DNA of 64,000 nt from Azorinus chamasolen (taxonomy: Eukaryota > Mollusca > Bivalvia > Cardiida > Solecurtidae): contig OY755242.1 in the NCBI GenBank assembly GCA_963576725.1, positions 57,704,480 through 57,768,479 on the forward strand. The letters run 5' to 3'. Both the position numbers and the translations under genes were made by a program. Positions within the stretch are counted from its first letter, which is position 1. Each line of letters begins with the position of its first letter. This document shows, one piece after another, positions 45,077 to 54,345 of this stretch. Under the pieces are notes generated by a model. That model ran no database searches and was not told where the DNA came from. It was given only the letters and a program-made list of their open reading frames with translations.

Positions 45077-45370
45077 GACAGTTTCAACCACATGTATACA
45101 TGTATATCTATATAAAAGCACTATCACGAACTGAGGCACGTGTGACATGTGCATAGTGATCAGATGTCTTAAAGGATTATTGCTTAATTTATCACTAAAC
45201 TATGGCTCGAAAATTAATATATAAAAACTACTACAATATTGCATTTCTCTCTTTCGATTTTTGTTTTATACAGAGTTTCCATTATCTCCAGTGAAAATGC
45301 ATACAGTATATTGATAGGGTTTTCTTCTTTTCCATTTTTTTTCTTTTGGCTAAGGAATATTTTTCTTGAC
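45077..45370. other. AT-rich spacer
   Basis: Contains an 87-codon frame that continues to 45502 with no domain. Nothing else. Confidence 0.3.
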
Positions 45371-45690
45371 AAAAGATTTTTCTACAAGTGTTGTGAAAGC
45401 CTCCGGTCGGAGACCTGGCCTCGGGTTTTAACAAATCTACGGGCCGAGCTGTCATTTAGGTTTGGCAGCCGCAAAAATTGCCGTGTTATTTTTCTGGATT
45501 AATATTCTTACCGTTGTGTCATTAGCGCTAAAATATTAGGAGAGGAGTAATTCCCCGTAGACTCGCCTCTCGCACGAAGAGTGTCGCTCGCATTTGGGCT
45601 GTCAAACGACAGGCGGATGAAATTGCGGAGTTTCACACGCTGAAAATGAAACACTTTCATTTGGGAAATATTTTAGTCTCGGCACTACAC
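45371..45690. promoter_or_regulatory. Candidate intronic regulatory element
   Basis: Repeat-free and GC-richer than its flanks. Three TALE-type TGTCA motifs: CTGTCA (45449-45454), TGTCATTA (45517-45524) and the inverted pair CTGTCAAACGACAG (45599-45612). Also GGATTAATATT near 45497. Enhancer role is inference. Confidence 0.35.
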
Positions 45691-45743
45691 CGCCGGCGAG
45701 TCATCCGGGCGGGCTAGCAGTACCCAGGGCCCAACAACAACCC

Positions 45744-45951
45744 TTAACCCGCCTTTAAAAACAATGTCTGCAAAAATTTGGGATCTGGCGCAATTTTGAC
45801 TACTTCCGATTCGATGAAGCTTTTGAAAAAAATATTGACCGAGTGTCAAACAGCTTGGATCCTGGTGAAACGCAGATTCACTCGGCGTTTCATCTGGATC
45901 CAATCTGTTTGCAAATGCGAGGCAAGCCGCGCCAAGCGGGGCGAGGCTTAA
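45744..45951 (+). mobile_element. MITE family D, full length
   Basis: TTAACCCGCC to GAGGCTTAA; tttgactacttccgattcga, gaccgagtgtcaaacagctt, core gaaacgcagattcactcggc; GC-rich right end. Confidence 0.85.
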
Positions 45952-46059
45952 TACAACATTGCATTGTCCCCTGAGGGCTGACCAAAGCATGCACTGTTGA
46001 TCCGGGTTCATTCAAATCTCAGATTTTTCATTTTACAAACGGAGACTAATGTTGTTCTG

Positions 46060-46155
46060 TAAGGCAGACCGTAGCTTAATGCAAGACGAGCATAAGGTTG
46101 GAACTATTTGCTTTACTTATGGTCTGCGTTAAGCTGTCACCGGCTTTGAAAGACA
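46060..46155. mobile_element. Family C variant
   Basis: cagaccgtagcttaatgcaa / ggtctgcgttaagctgtcac around a non-palindromic loop. Confidence 0.6.
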
Positions 46156-46156
46156 T

Positions 46157-46507
46157 CTAACCCATTACCTCATAGGCTGTTTAGATCCAACTACTGAAAA
46201 GGAGCATTAACTTGAACAAGAGCACCACAAGCGGGTGCAACGCTCGTCTGTCGTCATTGTCAAGATGAACATGCATACCAAAAATGAAGGTTGTAAATGA
46301 AAAATTGAAGAAGTTATGGTCAATGTTAAGATTTCGGACGACGACAACGACGACGCGGACGCCGGGGTTACGACAATAGCTCGTGATTTCTTCGAAACAG
46401 ACAAGCTAAAAAGGAGGAAAATCAGATAAAAATATATTATAGTTTTGAAACCAAAAAGTTCCTTTTGCAGAGACGTCAAAAGACGCCAATATGAGGGAAA
46501 GGGTTAA
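46157..46507 (-). mobile_element. MITE family B interrupted by an insertion
   Basis: taacccattacctcatagg to aaaaggagcattaac, then a 200-bp foreign piece, then attatagttttgaaacca and end GAGGGAAAGGGTTAA. Confidence 0.75.
46212..46415. mobile_element. Unclassified dispersed element nested in family B
   Basis: Starts near aacaagagcaccacaagcgg and ends at gacaagctaaaaa. Contains a CGACGACAACGACGACGC run. It resembles a repeat I recall as common in bivalves, but class and ends are uncertain. No other copy here. Confidence 0.45.
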
Positions 46508-46703
46508 CACTTTTTTGTGCCAATAGCGAGTCTGTGGTTACCTATGCATACGGTTTGGATCCAGATGTCGGTGTCTAAACAGGGTCCAGACTGTTGATTA
46601 CTGTGATTATGTTTTTGAAACAAACATGAATAAAAATCAAATACGAAAGTTGAAGCAGATGTTGAAAACGAATGAGTAAGATAATCATGCACGTATTCAT
46701 TAA
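46504..46703 (-). mobile_element. MITE family D, reverse
   Basis: Shares TTAA with family B. gtgccaatagcgagtctgtg, core cggtttggatccagatgtcg / ctaaacagggtccagactg; ends at TTAA 46700. Confidence 0.72.
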
Positions 46704-47140
46704 CCTGGTAGAGATGCCTTTGAACGGCATTGCACACAGAGTAGACCCAGGTCAGACGTGCACACAGAGTAGACCAGGTCAGACGTGCACACAGAGTAGA
46801 CCCAGGTCAGACGTGCACACAGAGTAGACCCAGGTCAGACGTGCACACAGAGTAGACCCAGGTCAGACGGCATTGCACACAGAGTAGACCCAGGTCAGAC
46901 GTGCACACAGAGTAGACCCAGGTCAGACGTGCACACAGAGTAGACCCAGGTCAGACGGCACTGCACACAGAGTAGACCCAGGTCAGACGTGCACACAGAG
47001 TAGACCCAGGTCAGACGTGCACACAGAGTAGACCCAGGTCAGACGGCATTGCACACAGAGTAGACCCAGGTCAGACGGCACCTTCGAGGTCTGCCCTGTT
47101 AGCTTATGAAATTATATAGGTCTGGTATATAGTGCCTGAC
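46700..47140 (-). mobile_element. Family A expanded by a 28/34-bp array
   Basis: Left end ttaacctggtagagatgcct; array in the left core arm; resumes ggtctgccctgttagcttat and tatataggtctgg, then truncated. Confidence 0.75.
46728..47078. repeat. 28/34-bp tandem array from MITE A, 12 copies
   Basis: Unit CACACAGAGTAGACCCAGGT then CAGACG. Long units (L) carry GGCATTGCA or GGCACTGCA before CACAG; short ones (S) carry TG. Order is L-S-S-S-S, L-S-S, L-S-S, L, a higher-order trimer. Confidence 0.93.
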
Positions 47141-47360
47141 ATGCCCTGTCCCTGTTTAATATTCATATAAGAATAATGACATCTTGAATATTTTAGCTGA
47201 TTTTTTATGGTGGCATGTGTACACAAAGATTTTTGGATTAGACGGAAACTGTAGAATCAGATCTATATTACACCATAAGCAAACAGAGAAGATCCTGATA
47301 TCTGGGTCTACTCTGTTTGTAAATGCGTGAAACATGCATTTATATGAAGGAAAGAGTTAA
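47141..47360 (+). mobile_element. MITE family A4
   Basis: ccctgtccctgtttaatatt start; core collapsed to gaagatcctgatatctgggt; end AAGGAAAGAGTTAA. Confidence 0.78.
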
Positions 47361-47429
47361 ACGCCATTTCTTGATCAAAGCGGTAGAAAAGAGAATCACG
47401 ATATGGCCCGAGGCTTGAAGTAGAACTCT

Positions 47430-47615
47430 TTGTCGTCTGCAAAATCTTGGCGTCTGCTACAATTCTCAATTTATTTTTTCTTCCATGTTTCGATTCAGAT
47501 ACAATCGTATTATGAAACAGTTTGTTTCCTGATAGGATGCCAGGCAAAATGGCGTCTGGTCTGGATTCAATCTATTTACATAGATAACCACGTCGCTGCC
47601 AGCGTGTAAAGAACT
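47430..47615 (+). mobile_element. Family D
   Basis: tttgtcgtctgcaaaatctt, cttccatgtttcgattcaga, core cagtttgtttcctgatagga / gtctggtctggattcaatct, end gtcgctgccagcg. Confidence 0.65.
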
Positions 47616-47624
47616 AACAAATAG

Positions 47625-47815
47625 TGTTGTCTGCATTTTTTTCGTATGCTCAATATTTTATATTTAATCTTTTGTTTTTCTTTTTTGTTTAATTAGCATA
47701 ATCATAACACCAAACAGATTTTGGTGAGATGCCGAGTTACTCGGCGTCTCATTTGGATCCAAGCTGTCTGCATAGTTAATCACAGATGTAACATTGGCAG
47801 TGAAAGGGGTAGTAT
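47625..47815 (+). mobile_element. Family D
   Basis: Core cagattttggtgagatgccg around GAGTTACTCGGC; end cagatgtaacattggcagtg and aaagggg, from which the adjoining array grows. Confidence 0.72.
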
Positions 47816-47953
47816 GGGTAACGAGTGGACTGGCAGCAGTGAAAGGGGTAGTATGGGTAACGAGTGGACTGGCAGCAGTGAAAGGGGTAGTATGGGTAAC
47901 GAGTGGACTGGCAGCAGTGAAAGGGGTAGTATGGGTAACGAGTGGACTGGCAG
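47796..47953. repeat. 36-bp tandem array, 4.4 copies
   Basis: Unit GGCAGTGAAAGGGGTAGTAT then GGGTAACGAGTGGACT. 36 is divisible by 3, so two frames give repeated peptides; these are not genes. First 14 bases equal the end of the family D copy. Confidence 0.95.
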
Positions 47954-48060
47954 TTGCAAACAGCACAGACCTAGTTCAGAGGGCTTCCACGGGAATCCTT
48001 TATTTCTCCACCTAAGCCTATACTGTGACCACTCTTTAGAATCGCCTCGAATAGTGAAGT
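47950..48060. mobile_element. A3 half core joined to E half
   Basis: gttgcaaacagcacagacct (A3), then tttatttctccacctaagcc and accactctttagaatcgcct (E). Confidence 0.6.
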
Positions 48061-48178
48061 AAGCTTCTCTAGAAACATATATACATGTATGATGTACATG
48101 TGTATGTATATATAATTATGTCTCTGGCTTCTCATACTAAATGGACTCAATAAACAAAACATTTTGAATCTACAGCAT
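48061..48178. other. AT-rich spacer
   Basis: TA-rich tract with ATACATGTATGATGTACATG inverted repeats. Confidence 0.35.
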
Positions 48179-48427
48179 TTAACCATTTCCCTGTTTAATA
48201 TTCATGACAGAAATAATGACGTAGTGAATATTAATAATCCGAACTATTTTAAAGCATTATTAACAATGAAAGTTTTGACTGTGGCAGAGATTGTAGAACC
48301 AGATCTATGAAATTATATCAGCAAACAGAGCAGACCCTCATCAGTCAGAATCCTACAGTAGCCGTCTGATCTGGGTTTACTCTGTTTGCAAATGTGTGAA
48401 AATACGTTTATATGAGCGAAAGGTTGA
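48179..48427 (+). mobile_element. MITE family A4
   Basis: TTAACCATTTCCCTGTTTAATATTCATG start; full core (tcagtcagaatcctacagta); end GAGCGAAAGGTTGAA. Confidence 0.82.
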
Positions 48428-48474
48428 ATGCTTTCAATGTTTAATTTCTTGAGTGGAATAACCCATCGGTGTTT

Positions 48475-48901
48475 AGCTATAGCGTTCACACAGTACTAGA
48501 GGCTAAACTATAGCGTTCACACAGTACTAGAGGCTAAACTATAGCGTTCAACAGTACTAGAGGCTAAACTATAGCGTTCACACAGTATTAGATACTAAAC
48601 TATAGCGTCCACACAGTACTAGAGGCTAAACTATAGCGTCCACACAGTACTAGAGGCTAAACTATAGCGTTCAACAGTACTAGAGGCTAAACTATAGCGT
48701 TCACACAGTACTAGAGGCTAAACTATAGCGTTCAACAGTACTAGAGGCTAAACTATAGCGTTCACACAGTACTAGAGGCTAAACTATAGCGTTCAACAGT
48801 ACTAGAGGCTAAACTATAGCGTTCACACAGTACTAGAGGCTAAACTATAGCGTTCACATAGAGGCTAAACTATAGCGTTCACACAGTACTAGAGGCTAAA
48901 C
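48475..48901. repeat. 31/29-bp tandem array, ~14 copies
   Basis: Unit CTATAGCGTTCACACAGTAC then TAGAGGCTAAA. A 2-bp shorter form (TTCAACAG) alternates with the 31-bp form in the middle. One unit is cut to ttcacatagaggc. Confidence 0.95.
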
Positions 48902-48911
48902 TTGATGTAGG

Positions 48912-49032
48912 ACTTTGAATGACAAACATTGCATACCCAGATCAGAGAGCTCTTGTAGGAGCTCTCTGATCTGGGTCTACACTGTTTGCAAATGACAGTA
49001 CACATGTAACCCTACACTCAAAGGGTCAAAGG
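48912..49032 (+). mobile_element. Family A3 with perfect core
   Basis: Core ACCCAGATCAGAGAGCTC / GAGCTCTCTGATCTGGGT is an exact 18-base inverted repeat with a 6-base loop (48935-48976). End actcaaagggtcaa. Confidence 0.82.
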
Positions 49033-49180
49033 GGTTTAGAAAACAAAGTAGCCTGCTATATGTGTAATACGTGGATCGCAACGTGTGGTTTTGAGTGATT
49101 TTTATGGCACTTGTCTCCCTGTAATTCGGAGAAAAACTCATTCCATGTACGGAATTTTACAGAGGAACTCAGCTGGCTCA
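49033..49180. other. Spacer
   Basis: Nothing recognised. Confidence 0.3.
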
Positions 49181-49404
49181 TTAACTCTTTGTGTGTCGAG
49201 TAATTGTCGTCTGCTTAATTTGTTTTCTGCTTCAAACTTCAATTTTAATTTGTCTTCCATTTTTTGTTTTCAAAATCTATATTCGAAGTATAACACAGTT
49301 TAGACTCTGAAGAGACGCCATGTTGTTTTTGTTCGCCGTCTCGTCCGGACACAAACTGTTGGCAAACGTTAGTATATGTTCGCCGCTGGCAGCGAACAAG
49401 TTAA
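49181..49404 (+). mobile_element. MITE family D, full length
   Basis: TTAACTCTTTGTGTGTCGAG to CTGGCAGCGAACAAGTTAA; subterminal attgtcgtctgc; core cagtttagactctgaagaga / gccgtctcgtccggacacaa. Confidence 0.82.
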
Positions 49405-49540
49405 CCCTTTGAATGTGCGAAACGAGTGAACGCCGTAGACCGCGATCAGAGTGCTTATAGAAGAGTGTTTGCGCGGTTTGCCATCCAAACTTCTTTTACA
49501 AGTTATACCATGGGCCATACAGAATGTAGTCTACCGTTAA
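49401..49540 (-). mobile_element. Family A3, short
   Basis: TTAACCCTTTGAATGTGCGAAACG start; core reduced; both TTAAs shared with neighbours. Confidence 0.65.
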
Positions 49541-49762
49541 CTCATTCCCTCCTAGACTAATTTAGACATAACCTCTTTGAATAAATCTACCGAAAAGGAG
49601 CATTAACTTTAGAAAAGGAGAATTTTAGAATTGGGTAGTTTTGAAACCACTGTGATAAATAGAGCATTTGCTCCATAGGAGCAAATGCTCTATTTGCACA
49701 ATGGTTTCAAAACATGACTTTGACAGAGGCGTAGAAAGGCGTATGCAGGAAAAAATGGGTAC
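49537..49762 (-). mobile_element. MITE family B
   Basis: TTAACTCATTCCCTCC start; hairpin gagcatttgctccataggag; end ggaaaaaatgggta. Confidence 0.85.
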
Positions 49763-50053
49763 CATTCCACTTTGAAAAATAATCATTTTAAGGGTTGAGC
49801 CCTGCTCTGTGTAGTTTTCTTTCTGTTGTCGCCTTATTTTTTATAGCAGAAAACGACGTGTAGAATTGAAAACTGCAAAGATTTTGGGAGTTCATTGGGA
49901 AATACAAATTGCCGAGGGTTATTCTTGGAGAATAAAAAAATGAAGATTATCGTTGGTGTCGCGACCTGTCACTTGTAATACAATCCCACTCTGTCCCAAA
50001 CCAATTTTATATGTCTGGCTTTATTCTATACTAGAGGCGTGGAATCAGTGACT
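49763..50053. other. Unclassified spacer
   Basis: The first 40 bp (attccactttgaaaaataat ... aagggttgagc) also occurs, with changes, at 9319-9358 and looks like another A3-type end. The rest is unassigned. Confidence 0.35.
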
Positions 50054-50222
50054 ATAAACCCCTGTACTCCACACTACTCCTTGTTGTGCGTTTGCAAACA
50101 CGGTAGATCAAGATCAGACAACTTCTGTAGGAGCCGTCTGATCAGGATGTGCTGTATTTGCTTACATGCTTCAGATCCGATTCTATTTTGTCATAGCAAC
50201 GCATTTCCCTATTTTACATGTT
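50054..50222 (-). mobile_element. Family A1, 3' truncated
   Basis: aaacccctgtactccacact start; core gatcagacaacttctgtagg; cut before the right end. Confidence 0.68.
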
Positions 50223-50436
50223 TAACCTTTTACTCCATGAATATTCACGTAAGAAAAAAGCATCATTGATTAGATTATTTTATTTATAACTGCATGCGAA
50301 CGCAGGAAAGTTTGGCAATGGCAGAAAGTATAGACTCCTATTTAATTATTTATACTATTCTTTTAGGAGCCGTCTGGTCTGGGTTTACTCTGTTTGCAAA
50401 GGCGTAGAAAGGCGTATTTATGGAATAACGGGTTAA
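50222..50436 (+). mobile_element. MITE family A1, left core arm lost
   Basis: TTAACCTTTTACTCC start; gtatagactcctatttaatt runs to aggagccgtctggtctgggt; end GGAATAACGGGTTAA. Confidence 0.78.
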
Positions 50437-50520
50437 GACAATAATTAAATTAATTAAATTAATTAATGTTCATTATCGGTGGGGTACAGCATGAATTTTC
50501 ATGAAGTAAATAGATATATT
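50437..50520 (-). mobile_element. Family A right-end fragment
   Basis: attaattaatgttcattatc ... catgaattttcatgaagtaa, preceded by AATTAATT repeats. Confidence 0.5.
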
Positions 50521-50617
50521 CTTCTGGGTCTCTATTTTGCATCTGGTCAGATTTGAATAAGAAAAAAATCAAGATTAAGCCATAGTTACATTTCTTATCT
50601 TTTTACTTGATAACTAT

Positions 50618-50990
50618 ATCATTGATAGTTGGTTTGTTTTAATAATGGCACATGGTTTTACCATGGCAGAAACGAAATAGTAGAATCAGATCAATATACA
50701 GTAACAACTCGATACTACGAAATTTTAGTGATGAAGAATTTGTGTCTTAGTAGGCAGGTGGCTGCTTAATGAATGGTGAAAGTCGTGCAGTCTCCTCCTA
50801 TAGGAGCTTTCTGTATGCTTTCAACCTGCATTAAGCTGCCACCTGTCTTGAAGATAAATAATTGTACGTATGTATGTGTTCGAATGATCAAGTTTTCGTT
50901 GTAATTCCATCAGCAAACATGACCCGACTAATCTGGGTCTACTCTGTATGCCAATGCATCAAACAATATCTCTATCAGGTAGCGGGTTAT
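50618..50990 (+). mobile_element. Family A1 interrupted by family C2
   Basis: tgatagttggtttgttttaa / ccatggcagaaacg body to 50696; resumes 50906 with ttccatcagcaaacatgacc and ends at ggtagcgggttatt. Confidence 0.72.
50697..50905. mobile_element. MITE family C2 nested in family A1
   Basis: acagtaacaactcgatacta to gatcaagttttcgttgt, flanked by TA on both sides; core gcaggtggctgcttaatga / gcattaagctgccacctg. Confidence 0.82.
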
Positions 50991-51105
50991 TGAGCGGTAT
51001 TAGAAACAGACACGTTAACGGTACGCTGCCTAATTAACCATTGACAGACAACAATAAAAATTGCCAATGCATGTACATTTATAAATACGGCACTGACGCT
51101 GGCAC

Positions 51106-51326
51106 TTAACCCTTTCCTCTATAAATACGCCTTTCTACGCCTCTGTAAACGTCACTTTATAAAACAATTGTGATAAATATAGCATTTGCTCCTATATGCT
51201 CTATTTATCACAATGGTTTCAAACTACAAAATTCTATTTTTTTCCTTTTCTCTAGTTAATGCTCCTTCTCAGTAGATTTATTCAAAGTGGTTGGATCTAG
51301 AAATAGCCTATGATGGAATGGGTTAA
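51106..51326 (+). mobile_element. MITE family B
   Basis: TTAACCCTTTCCTCT to ATGGAATGGGTTAA; the right core arm is shortened (gctcctatatgctcta). Confidence 0.87.
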
Positions 51327-51502
51327 ATACGACACTTTACTCACAAATTCAGGACATTGTCACGAACTCTAGTCCAAGAAGAACACCTTTTCTCAAAGGA
51401 CACTTTAATTCATCCCCGGAACAATTTCACCTGACTTCAACCCTCGTAGAAGTGTAACATTGCGTCACCCTTTGGGGCATTGTCACCCTACACCACACTT
51501 TG
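51327..51502. other. Spacer
   Basis: Nothing recognised. Confidence 0.3.
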
Positions 51503-51678
51503 GAAAAAGTATAGCCGTCTAATCGGGGCATGTTCTCTTATTTATGGAATTATATAGACATATTTTTATAATGTCTTCCAAGGTCCAAACTACCTTTATC
51601 CTTTAAGCCATAAATATCAGTTAACTAACATTCATAAAATTGTTATTTCTTGCATGAATGTTCACGTAGTAAAGGTAA
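51503..51678 (-). mobile_element. Family A1, left end lost
   Basis: agccgtctaatcggggcatg, tatggaattatatagacat, end gcatgaatgttcacgtagta and aaggtaa. Confidence 0.68.
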
Positions 51679-51901
51679 GCATTCCCTCATCAATATTCAT
51701 GTAAGAAATACTGACGTCATGAATATTTTAGCTGAATGTTTTATAATAGTATAAGAACTCATGCTGTTTTAAAAAGAAACTGTACAATCAGATTTATATA
51801 ATTTCATAAAAAAGAGAGCAGAACCTAATCAGGGCTGTCTGAACTTGGTCTGCTCTGTTTGTAAAGGAGCCAAAACTCGTCTTTATGAGAGAAAGGGTTA
51901 A
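51674..51901 (+). mobile_element. Family A1
   Basis: gtaagcattccctcatcaat start; left core arm shortened (gagcagaacctaatcagggc); end GAGAGAAAGGGTTAA. Confidence 0.78.
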
Positions 51902-52211
51902 TATTATGCCATTCTGGAGACTGGTATATTCTGGCTTATATATGATGTTTATTATTCATTATTCAGAAAAGCAGAAAGTAAATTTCCTCAACAATACCTG
52001 TTGCGTTAGAACAAAACAAAAACTAAACAAAAAATTAACAACAACAAACAAGACAGTTAATACATATAAAACATAGCTCACAAAGGCTAAACAAAATAAG
52101 TACTGTCTGTTACAGTTTATGTCATTAGCAAAACAAAAATAATTGTCATCTGCTGCAATTCTGAAAATAAAATTCTTTTATTTAGCTTGGATCAAAAGGC
52201 CAGGTATATGG
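51902..52211. other. A-rich spacer
   Basis: Includes a possible family D remnant at 52130-52211 (attgtcatctgctgcaattc ... agcttggatcaaaaggcc). Confidence 0.4.
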
Positions 52212-52718
52212 TTAACCATTTGCTCCATAGAGACGATTTTGGTACCTTTGTAAACGGAGTAGACCCAGATCAGACGGTTCCTGTAGGAGTCAGGGTTTGA
52301 TCAGGGTCTGCTTTGTTTGCTCATGAACTAATATTGATTTATTTCTACGGCTTCTGCCACGGTAAATATTCGTTTCTTCATGGTGCCATTATTAAAAAAA
52401 TCAGCTAATTAACCAATTTCGCCGCCAATGTCGCATAAATGCACTACGACAGATAGAGCAGTCCCAGATCAGACGCCGCCTTTTCAAGGCGGCGTCTTAT
52501 TAGGGACTTCATTTATCTCTGTCTCTAGTTCTATATCTGTGGTTTATTCCTTTGAAATTTAAATTTATAATATTTCCTTAATTTACCGAAATGTTTTAAC
52601 AAAACTGGGTTGCAGACGACAATTAGAAATTTGGCGACAAAAGGGTTAATATGCAAACAGTCCAAAGACCTTTGAACAGCCATTATATCTGACTTGAATA
52701 TTCATGGGGTAGAGTTAA
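52212..52718 (-). mobile_element. Family A1 interrupted by family F
   Basis: gttaaccatttgctccatag start and core; body to 52412 (atcagctaattaa); resumes 52646 and ends ttcatggggtagagTTAA. Confidence 0.75.
52409..52649 (+). mobile_element. MITE family F nested in family A1
   Basis: TTAACCAATTTCGCCGCC to GGCGACAAAAGGGTTAA. Core cagatcagacgccgcctttt / aaggcggcgtcttattaggg. The only copy in the window; its core arm resembles that of A. A gcagacgacaatt motif lies before the right end. Confidence 0.75.
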
Positions 52719-52888
52719 CCATTACTTGCTTCTACTTTATGTAGTGTCTAGCTATCACGTGGCTACATTTATTTGAAATTATATCATGTTGCTAATGTTG
52801 CCTGCATGAGCAGGACTTATGCTTCATACTGGATAAACTTTAAACTTTTTACGGATGTCCATCGAGATGGTGGTACAAGGTGCATCTT
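52719..52888. other. Spacer
   Basis: Nothing recognised. Confidence 0.3.
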
Positions 52889-53137
52889 TTAACCCATTAC
52901 TGTATGAAGGAAATGACAACATGAACATGAACCAGATTAATACCTACTGAATATTCATGGACAAAATAGTTATAATGAAATAGGGTAGGTGGTACATTGT
53001 AGCCATTTTAGAAACTAAAGAAACATGTCATTCAAATTCCATTAGCAAACAGACCAGACTGCAACAGAAACCGTCTGATCTAGGTCTACTCTGTTTGCAA
53101 AGACGTTTAAGGGTGTAGCTATGGTGTAAAGGATTAA
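52889..53137 (+). mobile_element. MITE family A2
   Basis: TTAACCCATTACTG start, catggacaaaatagttataa, core shortened (cagaccagactgcaacagaa), end GTGTAAAGGATTAA. Confidence 0.8.
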
Positions 53138-53194
53138 CATATGTAATATAGTTTTGTTCAGGACTAAGCGTTCGTTTAATATTCTAATCGATAA

Positions 53195-53428
53195 TCCCGC
53201 CTTTTACACCGTTGTAAACAGAGTAGACCCAGATCATAGAGCTCGTACACTATCAGCTGTGTGTGTTTATATGTTATAGACCTTATCCTCATCTATTGGA
53301 CACGGTAATCAATGTTCAGCATTTTGTATACATGTATTTTAAATACAATAATTACATTGTACATTGGTTAAAAGTGCCAATGGGCAGAATCTTGTATGAA
53401 TATTCATTAGATAAGGGTAAAATAGGTT
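53195..53428 (-). mobile_element. Family A1, diverged
   Basis: gccttttacaccgttgtaaa, left core arm only (agacccagatcatagagctc), end tatgaatattcattagataa and ggtaaaa. Confidence 0.6.
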
Positions 53429-54345
53429 ACTTTCTTCGCACTGGTTTATGCATTTGCAAACAGAGTAGATGCAGATCAGACGACTCTTGTAGGAGCCGTC
53501 TGCTCTGTTGTCTCTTGTAGGAGCCGTCTGCTCTGTTTACTCTTGTAGGAGCCGTCTGCTCTGTTGACTCTTGTAGGAGCCGTCTGTTCTGTTTACTCTT
53601 GTAGGAGCCGTCTGCTGTGTTGAACTCTTGTAGGAGCCGTCTGCTCTGTTTACTCTTGTAGGAGCCGTCTGCTGCTCTGTTTACTCTTGTAGGAGCCGTC
53701 TGCTGTGTTGAACTCTTGTAGGAGTCGTCTGTTCTGTTGAACTCTTGTAGGAGCCGTCTGCTCTGTTTACTCTTGTAGGAGCCGTCTGCTCTGTTTACTC
53801 TTGTAGGAGCCGTCTGCTCTGTTGACTCTTGTAGGAGCCGTCTGCTCTGTTGAACTCTTGTAGGAGCCGTCTGCTCTGTTGACTCTTGTAGGAGCCGTCT
53901 GTTCTGTTGAACTCTTGTAGGAGCCGTCTGCTCTGTTTACTCTTGTAGGAGCCGTCTGCTCTGTTTACTCTTGTAGGAGTCGTCTGCTCTGTTTACTCTT
54001 GTAGGAGCCGTCTGCTCTGTTTACTCTTGTAGGAGCCGTCTGTTCTGTTTACTCTTGTAGGAGCCGTCTGCTGTGTTGAACTCTTGTAGGAGCCGTCTGT
54101 TCTGTTTACTCTTGTAGGAGCCGTCTGTTCTGTTGAACTCTTGTAGGAGCCGTCTGCCCTGTTTACTCTTGTAGGAGCCGTCTGTTCTGTTGAACTCTTG
54201 TAGGAGCCGTCTGTTCTGTTGACTCTTGTAGGAGCCGTCTGCTCTGTTGAACTCTTGTAGGAGCAGTCTGCTCTGTTTACTTATGGGATGTTATAGATAA
54301 TGTTTCTACAGTTTTACCATGGCCAATATTTGATGTTTACATGGC
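53429..54345 (-). mobile_element. Family A1 expanded by a 28-bp array
   Basis: tatgcatttgcaaacagagt and left core arm, then the array; resumes tctgctctgtttacttatgg, tttctacagttttaccatgg. Confidence 0.8.
53485..54279. repeat. 28-bp tandem array from MITE A core, ~28 copies
   Basis: Unit CTCTTGTAGGAGCCGTCTGC then TCTGTTTA is the loop plus right core arm of family A. Spacer forms TTTA, TTGA and TTGAA give 28-, 27- and 29-bp units. Variants TGTTCTG and GTGTTG are scattered. Confidence 0.96.

Noticed and set aside
47664..48062. Frames encoding perfect 12-residue repeats on both strands
   Set aside because: They are the 36-bp (12-codon) array read in several frames, seeded by a MITE end.
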